Shown: one piece after another, positions 40,998 through 48,757 of the stretch
How the letters are laid out: every line of letters starts with the position of its first letter
How positions within the stretch are numbered: position 1 is the first letter of the stretch
NCBI RefSeq assembly: GCF_014654205.1
Contig: NZ_BNAW01000032.1
Span: 1-64,000, forward strand
Reading direction: 5' to 3'
Length of the DNA stretch: 64,000 bases
Source of the DNA: Amycolatopsis bullii
Lineage (GTDB): Bacteria > Actinomycetota > Actinomycetes > Mycobacteriales > Pseudonocardiaceae
Translations under genes and position numbers: made by a program
The notes under the pieces: generated by a model
The model's input: only the letters and a program-made list of their open reading frames with translations
Told to the model about the DNA's origin: nothing
Database searches by the model: none

Positions 40998-42800
40998 CTA
41001 GGAACGCTGGTTCTCGCCCGGCGCGTTGGTGCTGGTCCGGGAGCCCGAGAGCTGCCGGGCCGTGTTGACCAGCCCGACCATGCTGAACGCCTGCGGGGTG
41101 TTCCCGACCTGGCGCCCGGCATCGGTGTCGTACTCCTCCGACAGCAGCCCGACGTCGTTGCGCAGCCCGAGCAACTGCTCGAACAGCGACCGGGCCTCGT
41201 TCTCGCGGCCGGTGGCGTGGAGCGCGTCCGCGAGCCAGAAGCTGCACGCCAGGAAACTGCCTTCGCCGCCGGGCAGTCCGTCCACCCCGCCGTCGGCGTT
41301 GGCGTCGTAGCGGCGGACGAACCCGTCGCGGGCCAGCTCGGCGCGGACCGCGTCCACCGTCCCGCGCACCCGGGGATCGCCGGCGGGCAGGAAGCCGACG
41401 CGGGGGATGAGCAGCAGCGCCGCGTCCAGGCCGCGGGAGCCGTAGAACTGGGTGAACGTGTTGCGGTCGGCGTCGTAGCCGTGCGCGCAGACGTCCTGGT
41501 GGATCTTTTCGCGCAGGGCCCGCCAGTCCTCGACCGGACCGTCCAGGCCGTGGGCCTGCACCGTGTGCACGGCCCGGTCGACGCCGGCCCAGGCCATCAC
41601 CTTGGAGTGGACGAAGTGCCGCCGCGGCCCGCGGACCTCCCACAGGCTGTTGTCCGGCTGGTCCCAGTGCCCTTCGAGGAACTCGAGCAGGCCTCGCTGC
41701 AGGTCCCACGCCGGGTGGAACGTCGGCAGCCCGGCTTCGCGGACCAGGTGCAGCCCGTCGAGGACCTCGCCCCAGACGTCGAGCTGGAACTGGCCCGCCG
41801 CGGCGTTGCCGACCCGGACCGGGGTCGAGCCTTCGTAGCCGGACAGCCAATCCAAAGTGGCCTCCGGCAGGCGGCGGGTGCCGTCGAGGCCGTACATGAT
41901 CTGCAGGTCGGCCGGGTCACCCGCGACCGCGCGGACGAGCCATTCGCGCCACGCCTTGGCTTCCTCGTGGTAGCCGGTGCCGATCAGGGCCTGCAGGGTG
42001 AACGTCGAGTCGCGCAGCCAGCAGTACCGGTAGTCCCAGTTGCGCGGCCCACCCAGCTGTTCAGGCAGCGACGTCGTCGCGGCGGCGAGGATGCCGCCGG
42101 TCGGGGCGTAGGTGAGGGCCTTGAGGGTGATCAGCGCGCGCCGGACCGCGTCCGGCCACTGCCCGTCGTACCGGCAGCGGCCGATCCAGTCCGCCCAGAA
42201 GCGTTCGGTGTCGGCGAGCGCGGCTTCGGCGTCGGCGAGCCGTGGCCGCGGCCGGTAGGAGGCGGAGTGGGTGAGCACGAACGGCACCCGCTCCCCGGCG
42301 GCGACGGTGAATTCGGCGTGCGTGGCCAGGTCCTCGCCGTACAGCGGCACCGGCGTGCGGACCCGGATCGCGTCCGGCCCGGCGACCGCGAGGAGCTCGC
42401 CGTCCTCCTTGCGCACCCACGGCGTGACGGAGCCGTAGTCGAGCCGCAGCCGCAGCAACATGCGCATCGGCACCCGGCCCGACACGCCCTCGACGATCCG
42501 GACGACGTCGGCGGCTTCCCCGCGCGGCGGCATGAAGTCCAGGACGCGGACGGTGCCTTCGGGCGTGTCCCACTCGGTCGACATGATCAGCGTGTCGCCG
42601 CGGTACGAACACCGGGTCGCGGGGCCGCCGCTCGCCGGGGCGAGCCGCCACGTTCCGGCGTGCTCGTCGTCCAGCAGGGCGGCGAAACACGCCGGGGAGT
42701 CGAAGCGCGGCAGGCACAGCCAGTCGATCGCGCCGTCGCGCGAAAGCAGCGCGGCCGTGTGCAGGTCGCCCAGGATGGCGTAGTCCTCGATCGGGGCCAT
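40998..42800 (-). CDS. GH15 family glucoamylase/trehalase-like enzyme
   Basis: A 600-residue cytosolic protein starting at ATG 42800. It opens MAPIEDYAILGDLHTAALLSRDGAIDWLCLPRFDSPACFAALLDDE, the standard start of bacterial GH15 proteins. The (alpha/alpha)6 barrel carries NWDYRYCWLRDSTFTLQALI and late LLSEEYDTDAGRQVGNTPQAFSMVGLVN. Members hydrolyse trehalose or alpha-glucans to glucose. The gene follows a glucose-dehydrogenase-like gene with five bases between, so glucose released would feed that enzyme. There is no signal peptide. Confidence 0.9.
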   Translation of the reverse strand: MAPIEDYAILGDLHTAALLSRDGAIDWLCLPRFDSPACFAALLDDEHAGTWRLAPASGGPATRCSYRGDTLIMSTEWDTPEGTVRVLDFMPPRGEAADVVRIVEGVSGRVPMRMLLRLRLDYGSVTPWVRKEDGELLAVAGPDAIRVRTPVPLYGEDLATHAEFTVAAGERVPFVLTHSASYRPRPRLADAEAALADTERFWADWIGRCRYDGQWPDAVRRALITLKALTYAPTGGILAAATTSLPEQLGGPRNWDYRYCWLRDSTFTLQALIGTGYHEEAKAWREWLVRAVAGDPADLQIMYGLDGTRRLPEATLDWLSGYEGSTPVRVGNAAAGQFQLDVWGEVLDGLHLVREAGLPTFHPAWDLQRGLLEFLEGHWDQPDNSLWEVRGPRRHFVHSKVMAWAGVDRAVHTVQAHGLDGPVEDWRALREKIHQDVCAHGYDADRNTFTQFYGSRGLDAALLLIPRVGFLPAGDPRVRGTVDAVRAELARDGFVRRYDANADGGVDGLPGGEGSFLACSFWLADALHATGRENEARSLFEQLLGLRNDVGLLSEEYDTDAGRQVGNTPQAFSMVGLVNTARQLSGSRTSTNAPGENQRS

Positions 42801-42805
42801 GGCGA

Positions 42806-43852
42806 TCAGTGCTCGAGATCGAGGACGACCTTGACGTCGTCGTCGCCCGCTTCGAAGGCCTCGGCCGCCTTGCCCAGCGGCACCCGCCGGGTGATGAGCC
42901 CGCCCAGCCAGTCCAGGTCCGCGCGGCCGAGTGCGTCGGCGGCGGCCCGGTAGTGGCGGAGGTTGGCGTTCACCGACCCGATGACGGCGTTGTTCTCTAG
43001 GACGATCTCGCGGTTGATGGTCCCGGCGTCCACCGTGAGGTTCCGGCCGGTGGGGGAGACGCCGGTGAGGCAGACGATCCCGTACGGGCCGGTGCCCGCC
43101 ATCGCGTCGAACACCAGCGAGCCGACGCCGGTGGCCTCCAGCACGATGTCGGGTTCGAGCGCGGACAGCACCTTCTCGATCGAATCGTGGTGGTAGGTCG
43201 CGCCGAGAGCCTCGACCAGGCGGGGCTTCGGGCCGTCGGTGACGCGGTCGAGGACGTGCACCTCGAGGCCGCGCTGCACACCCAGCAGCGCGCCGAGCAG
43301 CCCGATCGGGCCCGCGCCGGTGACCAGCACCCGCTTCGGTTCGAACCAGGCGCGGTCGCCGACGCGCTGGATCTGCTCCCACGCCTTCGCGACGACCGTC
43401 GTGGGTTCCATCAGCATGCCGACGTCCCGCAGGCGCGGATCCAGGCGCACCGCGTAGTCCGCCTCGACGGTCCACAGCTCGCTGCCGTAGCCGTCGATCT
43501 CCTTGATGCCGCGCTCGGTGTAGCGGCCGTTGCGGCACATGTCGAACTCACCGGCCGCGCACGCGCCGCACGGCACCGGGTCGGGCCGCCGGACGACCCC
43601 GACGACGAGGTCGCCCTCGGCGAAGTCCCCGGCCGGATGAATCACCTGACCGAGTGACTCGTGCCCCAGCACCAGCCGTTCCCGGCCGGGCGGCGCCCAG
43701 CCGTACTCGCCGCGGGCGATCTCCTTGTCCGTGCCGCACACGCCGAGCGCGAGACCGCGCACGAGCAGCTCGCCGTCCGCCGGTACCGGGTCGGGCACCG
43801 TACCGATCTGCAGGGAGCCCTGTTGTTCCGGCACCACGGTCAGTGCTCGCAT
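42806..43852 (-). CDS. Zinc-dependent glucose 1-dehydrogenase-like MDR protein
   Basis: A 348-residue medium-chain dehydrogenase starting at ATG 43852 with GGGAG upstream. The catalytic zinc site has CGTDKEI and GHESLG. The structural zinc loop is represented by PCGACAAGEFDMCRNGRY. EPTTVVAKAWEQI and the Rossmann motif VTGAGPIGLLGALLG are typical of the glucose dehydrogenase C-terminal domain family known from archaea. It would oxidise glucose to gluconolactone with NAD(P). It is the first gene of an operon with the GH15 enzyme. Confidence 0.82.
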   Translation of the reverse strand: MRALTVVPEQQGSLQIGTVPDPVPADGELLVRGLALGVCGTDKEIARGEYGWAPPGRERLVLGHESLGQVIHPAGDFAEGDLVVGVVRRPDPVPCGACAAGEFDMCRNGRYTERGIKEIDGYGSELWTVEADYAVRLDPRLRDVGMLMEPTTVVAKAWEQIQRVGDRAWFEPKRVLVTGAGPIGLLGALLGVQRGLEVHVLDRVTDGPKPRLVEALGATYHHDSIEKVLSALEPDIVLEATGVGSLVFDAMAGTGPYGIVCLTGVSPTGRNLTVDAGTINREIVLENNAVIGSVNANLRHYRAAADALGRADLDWLGGLITRRVPLGKAAEAFEAGDDDVKVVLDLEH

Positions 43853-43902
43853 CTCTCCCGCTCCTTCCCGCGACGGCGCGTTCGCCCAGGGGTTGACGCT
43901 CT

Positions 43903-43932
43903 TGCGTTCCGCAAACATGCGAAAAGAACGCA
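43903..43932. promoter_or_regulatory. Inverted repeat before glucose dehydrogenase operon
   Basis: TGCGTTC (43903-43909) and GAACGCA (43926-43932) are exact complements 16 bases apart, about 51-80 bases upstream of the dehydrogenase start. A regulatory site is plausible. Confidence 0.4.
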
Positions 43933-44007
43933 CCGAGCGGGCAAATGCGACGTTGCGGCGCAGAAGGGCCGGGACGGGCGACGCCGGAAGCCGCGTCGGC
44001 CCGGCGG

Positions 44008-44035
44008 GACGGGGGCCGGAATCCCGGCCCCCGTC
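44008..44035 (-). terminator. Terminator of the GH5 gene
   Basis: Perfect 12-bp arms GACGGGGGCCGG and CCGGCCCCCGTC with a 4-base loop, 14 bases past the stop of the GH5 gene. Confidence 0.85.
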
Positions 44036-44048
44036 CGCGCGAGCAGGC

Positions 44049-45503
44049 TCAGCCGGCGGCGACGATGCGCCACCGCTGGTTGGCGCTGCCGCTGTCGGCG
44101 TACTGGGCGAGCTCGGTGCCGCTGCCGGTCCGGCCCATGCCGTCGAGGTACTCGCCGGTGCTGCTGTTGCGGATGCGGACGTTGTTCGCGTCGGTCACCA
44201 CCGACCACTGCTGGTTGCCGCTGCTGCTGCCGTTGTACTGGCTCACCGCGGAGCCGTTGGTGGTGCGGCCCGCGCCGTCGAGGTAGAGGCCGGTGGCGCG
44301 GTTCTTGATGCGCACGCGGTTGCCGGAGTTCTCGATGACCCACTGCTGGTCGTACCGGCCGGGGTCGCCGCTCGACTGACCGGCGGCGGAGCCGCTGGAG
44401 GTCCGGCCCAGTCCGTCGACGTACAGCCCGGTCGCGGCGTTCACGATCCGGACGTACGTGCCGCCGCCGTTGCCCTCACCCCACGCGTACCGCAGCCGGG
44501 TCAGCCCGCTGGGGTTCGACAGCGACAGCTTGGTGCCCGCACCGGTGCCGGTCCTGGTCGTCATGCTGTACCAGTCGCCGTCGCGCAGACCCGGCCAGTA
44601 CACGCTGCCGACGCCGAGGCTCCGCAGCTTCTCGCTGACGCCCCGGATGTAGTCGGCGAAGAACGACCCGCTCGGGATGCTGTAGTCGAGCGTGTCGTAG
44701 TGCACGCCGTTCTTGCTGCCGGGCGACATCGGGCCGCCCCATTCGGTGACGACGGTCCGGGCCGCGTACGCACCGATGTAGCCGCCGATGTGGTCGGCCC
44801 ACTCGGTTTCGCTTTCGTAGCCGGCGAAGAACGAGTAGTCGTGGGCGGCCAGGAGCGTCCCGTCGAGCCGCCGGTCGCCGCCGACGGCGGGCACGTTCTG
44901 GGCCAGGCCGGCGCCGTCGAGGATCACCCGGCCGCGCGGTACGCCGGGGTATCGGGCCAGCCAGGCGTTGTAGAAGTTGTTCAGGTCGGCGGTGCCGAAG
45001 CCGTGCGGCTCGTTGATGACCTCGAAGTAGGCGTTCGGGTTGCTGCCGTACTTGGCGACGACCGTGTCCCACATCTGCTGGAACCGGCCGGTGTCCGGCG
45101 GTTTGCCGCCGGTGTAGGCCCAGTAGGCCAGGATCACCTTGCCCTTGGTGAGCGCGGTGTCGATCGCCCCGGTGTAGGTACCCCAGTAGCCGGAGACCGT
45201 CGGTTCGTTGATCGGCAGCCGGACCGTGTTCGCCCCGGTGATCGAGTACAGCTGGCCGACGACCTGGTTCGCCGTGGCCGCGGCCGAGGAGTAGGTGTCC
45301 CAGGCGCTGAGCCCGGACACGTAGAGCACCCCGTTGACGAAGTTGTCCCGCGTGTCGGCCCAGTTGACGCCCTTGAGGTCGGCGGTGGACGCCTGGGCCT
45401 GCGGCGGGAGCGCGGTCAGCAGCCCGCCGGCGAGCGCGGACAGCGCCAAGAACCGGAACGCCTTGGACAGCGTCCTGCGGAGCGCGGAGTGGTTCGGTCT
45501 CAT
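44049..45503 (-). CDS. Secreted GH5 glycoside hydrolase with ricin-type CBM13
   Basis: A 484-residue secreted protein. The signal peptide ends near residue 38 (PPQAQA). The GH5 barrel covers about residues 42-345. Its acid/base Glu is in YFEVINEPHG and its nucleophile in RTVVTEWGGP. The C-terminal 130 residues are a beta-trefoil CBM13 with three repeats of the 'I-x-N-x-x-T-G-L-Y-L-D-G...Q-Q-W' type (QQWVIEN, QQWSVVT, QRWRIVA). GH5 enzymes act on cellulose, mannan or related beta-glucans; CBM13 usually binds xylan or galactose-containing chains. It follows the LPMO gene on the same strand but has its own start region. Confidence 0.88.
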   Translation of the reverse strand: MRPNHSALRRTLSKAFRFLALSALAGGLLTALPPQAQASTADLKGVNWADTRDNFVNGVLYVSGLSAWDTYSSAAATANQVVGQLYSITGANTVRLPINEPTVSGYWGTYTGAIDTALTKGKVILAYWAYTGGKPPDTGRFQQMWDTVVAKYGSNPNAYFEVINEPHGFGTADLNNFYNAWLARYPGVPRGRVILDGAGLAQNVPAVGGDRRLDGTLLAAHDYSFFAGYESETEWADHIGGYIGAYAARTVVTEWGGPMSPGSKNGVHYDTLDYSIPSGSFFADYIRGVSEKLRSLGVGSVYWPGLRDGDWYSMTTRTGTGAGTKLSLSNPSGLTRLRYAWGEGNGGGTYVRIVNAATGLYVDGLGRTSSGSAAGQSSGDPGRYDQQWVIENSGNRVRIKNRATGLYLDGAGRTTNGSAVSQYNGSSSGNQQWSVVTDANNVRIRNSSTGEYLDGMGRTGSGTELAQYADSGSANQRWRIVAAG

Positions 45504-45623
45504 CGGCTCGTTCCTCCCGGATCCTGCGCAGCCGGAATGTTCCGGACACTCGTAACACCGAGCCCGGGGAAGCGGCCAGGCTTCCGAAGCGAAACGCTCA
45601 GAATCGGTCAGGAAAGAACACGC

Positions 45624-45667
45624 CCGTGCCGCATTGAACGGCAGCGCTGCCGTTCAATGCGGCACGG
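45624..45667. terminator. 44-bp perfect palindrome, terminator of LPMO gene
   Basis: Twenty-two bases on each side of a central GC/GC boundary (45645/45646) are exactly complementary. It begins 12 bases past the stop of the LPMO gene. RNA from either strand would form a very long stem. Confidence 0.8.
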
Positions 45668-45678
45668 ACCGGAATGCG

Positions 45679-46341
45679 TCAGCCGAAGTTCACGTCACTG
45701 CACCACATGTACGTCTGGTCCTGGTGCGAAGCCTGCCAGATCGTGAAGACGACGTGGTGCCCGCGGTAGCCGCCGGAGGTCTGGACGTTGAAGGTGATGT
45801 CCTTCGCCGGGGCGTAGCGGCCGGTCTGCGTGACCTGGTCGAGGTTGCCCCAGCCGAGGCGCTGGGTGGTGGGGTCGTAGCCGTTCTTGCTGACGTAGAC
45901 CCGGATGAAGTCGGCGCCGTGGCTGGCCTGGTCGTAGAGGTGCATCGAGAAGCTGCTGCCGACGTTGGTGGTCCGCCATTGGCCGGGGGTGTTGAGCGCG
46001 TTGTTGCGGGCCAGCCCGTTGCTGCACAGCTGCCCGTCGGGCGTGGCGCCCTGGAAGTTGCCCTTCAGGCCGTCCCGCAGGGCGCTCATCCAGTTCCACA
46101 TGGTGTCGGCGTTGGCCTGGAAAGCCGCCCAGCACATGGGGTCCTGCTGCTGCATGGCGGGGTTCGTGTGCTGGCTGCCCCAGTCCTTCCAGCACTGGTA
46201 GGCCCGGGTGGCGGGATCGACGATGGTGCCGTGTGCCGAGGCCGCGGGCACCCCGACGAACAACCCGGCCAGCCCGGCGATCGTCAGGGCGACGAGACCG
46301 CGCCAAGTGGGGCGAGACCCGGAGAACTTGCGCCTGCGCAT
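45679..46341 (-). CDS. AA10 lytic polysaccharide monooxygenase
   Basis: A 220-residue secreted copper enzyme. Cleavage after ASA at residue 36 exposes H37, the N-terminal His required for the copper 'histidine brace'; the second His is H141 in QASHGADF. The fold markers 'HGTIVDPATRAYQCW...' and the late TIWQASHQDQTYMWCSDVNF are typical of AA10 enzymes of Streptomyces that attack cellulose or chitin. The CebR operator upstream favours cellulose. GGAGGATC precedes the ATG. There is no binding module. Confidence 0.95.
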   Translation of the reverse strand: MRRRKFSGSRPTWRGLVALTIAGLAGLFVGVPAASAHGTIVDPATRAYQCWKDWGSQHTNPAMQQQDPMCWAAFQANADTMWNWMSALRDGLKGNFQGATPDGQLCSNGLARNNALNTPGQWRTTNVGSSFSMHLYDQASHGADFIRVYVSKNGYDPTTQRLGWGNLDQVTQTGRYAPAKDITFNVQTSGGYRGHHVVFTIWQASHQDQTYMWCSDVNFG

Positions 46342-46379
46342 GGATGATCCTCCATTCTCGAAAGAACGTGCGGTTCATG

Positions 46380-46393
46380 TGGGAGCGCTCCCA
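46380..46393. promoter_or_regulatory. Perfect CebR operator upstream of LPMO
   Basis: TGGGAGCGCTCCCA is identical to the CebR consensus of Streptomyces and lies 39 bases before the LPMO start, the same distance as the box at 7539 from its gene. CebR binding would be released by cellobiose. Confidence 0.88.
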
Positions 46394-46500
46394 GGGTGGC
46401 AGCAGCTTATCCCCGATCCGGACAAACTTCAACCAAGCGACCGAAAAGAATTGGGGTTATTCCCCGGCGTAGTGGTTTTCGAAAAGAACGGAATTCCCGC

Positions 46501-46511
46501 CGAAACTTTCG
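46501..46511. promoter_or_regulatory. Perfect xylanase-type inverted repeat upstream of LPMO
   Basis: CGAAACTTTCG is an exact copy of the inverted repeat described before Streptomyces xylanase genes, as I recall it. It lies 160 bases before the LPMO start and just past the 3' end of the vWA/kinase operon. The tandem copy at 28911 is before the xylanase. Confidence 0.6.
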
Positions 46512-46520
46512 GAACTTTGA

Positions 46521-47162
46521 TCAGCAAGACGACGACACCATCACGTTCTGGTCCGACACGCGGAGCACGCGGCCGCCGACGACGAACAACGACGTGCCTG
46601 CGTTGCCGCCCAGCCGCAGGACACATCCCGCCGCCGGTGACGGTTTCGCCGGGTCGGCCGAAGAAATCCGGACTTCCGGCGCCCTGATCACCGTCGTGCC
46701 GAGGACGCCGAAATCGACCGGGCGGCCGGCCAGAGCGTCGGCCGCGAAGTGGTCGCCCAGCCGGAAGGGCAGGACCACCAGGAAGACCACCGCGAATCCG
46801 GTCAGCGCACCGGCCAGGCCGCGGAGCAGGTAGCGCCCGGGCAGTGACAGGCGCACCTCCGCCAGCGACCGCACGCCGGTGCCGACGGACAGGGTGATCC
46901 ACGTCGACTGTGCCGACGCCGCCCGGTTCTGCAGCCAGCGGACGGCCAGGAACGCCCCTAGTACGACCAGGCCGACCAGGAACGCGCGAACGACCAGCCA
47001 GGTGAACGTGATGCCGACGTCTTCCGGGTCGACGCCGAGCGCGCCGTAGAAGCGGGCCATCAGGATCCAGCCGAAGGCGTAGGACAGGCCCGCTACGCCG
47101 GTAGTGATCTGCGTGGCCTGCGCGGCCCATTCCGAAACCCCGGCCAGTTTCGACGTGCTCAC
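46521..47162 (-). CDS. Membrane protein of vWA/kinase operon (gene 4)
   Basis: A 213-residue protein starting at GTG 47162, overlapping the kinase gene stop by 4 bases. Three hydrophobic segments lie at about residues 20-40, 55-80 and 110-135. The remaining C-terminal domain of about 75 residues contains two cysteines (AGCVLRLGG and the terminal SSSC) and a beta-rich pattern. No family is recognised. Its fixed place at the end of the operon suggests it is an output or anchor component of the same system. Confidence 0.7.
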   Translation of the reverse strand: MSTSKLAGVSEWAAQATQITTGVAGLSYAFGWILMARFYGALGVDPEDVGITFTWLVVRAFLVGLVVLGAFLAVRWLQNRAASAQSTWITLSVGTGVRSLAEVRLSLPGRYLLRGLAGALTGFAVVFLVVLPFRLGDHFAADALAGRPVDFGVLGTTVIRAPEVRISSADPAKPSPAAGCVLRLGGNAGTSLFVVGGRVLRVSDQNVMVSSSC

Positions 47163-48139
47163 CAGAGCCTCGCCAGCACAAAGATCGCGAACAGCGCCCC
47201 GAGCAGCAGTCCGCCGGCGAAGATCCACCGGTCTGCTCTCCGCACGGCGGCCGGGTCGCCGACCGGTGCCGGTTCCACGACAGTGCCGGTCGTCTGCGCC
47301 GACGCCTTGGCCAGCCCGCGTTCCCACTCCATCAACGAGGGCCGGGACCCGGCTGGGCCGGATGCTCGGACAACCAGCTCGGTGAGCGCGGCCGGCAGGC
47401 GTTCGGGCGGCAGTGCGTCGCCGGGGTACCAGTGGGGCGAGACCAGCACTCGGGGTACCAGGAGGCCGAGAACGTACGACGTCGACGCCCGGTCGGGTCG
47501 GCCGACCTCCTCGGAGAGCACGCGAGGGTCGGTCCAGTCGACTGTCGTGTAAAGGGGCGCGGAGCTTTCGCTGCTGAGCGGCCGCAGCGAATCGCAGTCC
47601 AGCACGAACACCTCGGCGGGATCGAGTTTCCACAGCAGGTTGTGCGACGCGAGGTCTTCGTGCACGAAGCCGCGCTCGTCCAGCCACGACAGGACGTCCA
47701 GGAGCGCGCGAAGCAAGTCGACCTTCTCGCGGTCGGTCGCCCGCGGCACGCCGAGCTTCTCGGACCGCTTCTCGTACAGCAGGAAGTTGAAGTCACGGAC
47801 CCGCATCCGGCCGGACGGCAGGGTGAACTGGAAGTGAGCCGCGGCCCGCACCACCAGCGCCCCGACGGCCTGGCCGCCTTCGCCGACCGTCGCGACCGGC
47901 CAAGCCAGCGTGCGCCGGACGTGGCCGAGCGTCTTCGCGTCCCAGCCGGCGTACGTCGCGACCAATCCGTCGAGCTCGTCGGCGTCTCGCGGCTTCGTGT
48001 ACTTCTTGTACAGCAACGTCTTCCGCGGGCCGGCGATCGAGAAGACGGTCGACGCGCCGCCGCGCGCCACCTGCTCGCCGACCGCGACCTCGGCTTCGGT
48101 GATGCGGGTCGGTACGGGCGGCCAGGTCTCGGCGCTCAT
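47159..48139 (-). CDS. YegI-like protein kinase with C-terminal membrane helix
   Basis: A 326-residue protein. The kinase-like domain covers residues 15-270: glycine loop ARGGASTVF, ATP-binding Lys in LLYKKYTK, then LAWPVATVGEGGQAVGALVVRA, FVHEDLASHNLLW as the catalytic loop (H-x-D...N) and VFVLDCDS in place of DFG. The order 'LYKKY...ADELDGLV...LAWPV...VGALV...H-x-D...N...DCDS' resembles the kinase of TerY-linked triads (E. coli YegI) rather than typical PknB-type kinases. A final segment WIFAGGLLLGALFAIFVLARLW is a membrane anchor. The gene overlaps the vWA gene by 4 bases. Confidence 0.78.
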   Translation of the reverse strand: MSAETWPPVPTRITEAEVAVGEQVARGGASTVFSIAGPRKTLLYKKYTKPRDADELDGLVATYAGWDAKTLGHVRRTLAWPVATVGEGGQAVGALVVRAAAHFQFTLPSGRMRVRDFNFLLYEKRSEKLGVPRATDREKVDLLRALLDVLSWLDERGFVHEDLASHNLLWKLDPAEVFVLDCDSLRPLSSESSAPLYTTVDWTDPRVLSEEVGRPDRASTSYVLGLLVPRVLVSPHWYPGDALPPERLPAALTELVVRASGPAGSRPSLMEWERGLAKASAQTTGTVVEPAPVGDPAAVRRADRWIFAGGLLLGALFAIFVLARLW

Positions 48140-48747
48140 GCGAAGTCGTCCCGGTTCCGGATCGCCCGGGAGGTCACCAGTTCGTCGGTGTAGGCCATCA
48201 GGTCGGCCAGGATCTGCTTGGCCAGTGGCTGGTCCGGGGAGTCGCTCAGCATGCGCATCCCGGAGACCTGCATCGCGTCGAGGATCTGTTGCGCCTGCGA
48301 CCGCTCCACACCCAGGGTGATGAGGATGAGGCGGGGGTGGGCGTGCCGGTAGAACTGGTCGAACGCCTCCCGCCAGCCGCGGTCCGCGGGGACGCCGTCG
48401 GTCACCAGCAGCACCAGCGGCCGGTAGAAAGACACCCCGGCGGCCAGGTGGGCGGCCGAGTCCGCGCCCGTCAGCCGGGTGAGCAGCTGGAAGGCTGGTC
48501 CGAACCGGGTTTCTCGCCCCGGCGACAGGGCGGGGAAGTCGGTCACCTCGGTCAGGTCCGAAAGGGGCAGCACGCACCGGGCGCTTTCGGCGAAGGTCAC
48601 CAGGCAGACTCGGACCCGGTCACCCAGGATCGGCGACTCCAGCAGTTCGTCGGACAGAGCGGTGAGCACGTGTTCGATTTCCACCAGGCGCGCGGCCATC
48701 GAACGCGAAGTGTTCACCACCAGGTACAGCGGCATGATCCGGTGCAT
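48136..48747 (-). CDS. TerY-like von Willebrand A domain protein
   Basis: A 203-residue protein starting at ATG 48747, with GAGGAG upstream. It is essentially a single vWA domain: MPLYLVVNTSRSMAARL, RVCLVTFAESARCVLPL, ETRFGPAFQLL, LVLLVTDGVPADRGW. The metal site (MIDAS) would be N-x-S-x-S, T and D; the first residue is Asn where Asp is standard, so metal binding may be altered. TerY-type vWA proteins occur in triads with a PP2C phosphatase and a kinase (E. coli yegL-yegK-yegI). Here the kinase follows by a 4-base overlap but no PP2C gene is seen. Confidence 0.82.
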   Translation of the reverse strand: MHRIMPLYLVVNTSRSMAARLVEIEHVLTALSDELLESPILGDRVRVCLVTFAESARCVLPLSDLTEVTDFPALSPGRETRFGPAFQLLTRLTGADSAAHLAAGVSFYRPLVLLVTDGVPADRGWREAFDQFYRHAHPRLILITLGVERSQAQQILDAMQVSGMRMLSDSPDQPLAKQILADLMAYTDELVTSRAIRNRDDFA

Positions 48748-48757
48748 TCCGCACTCC

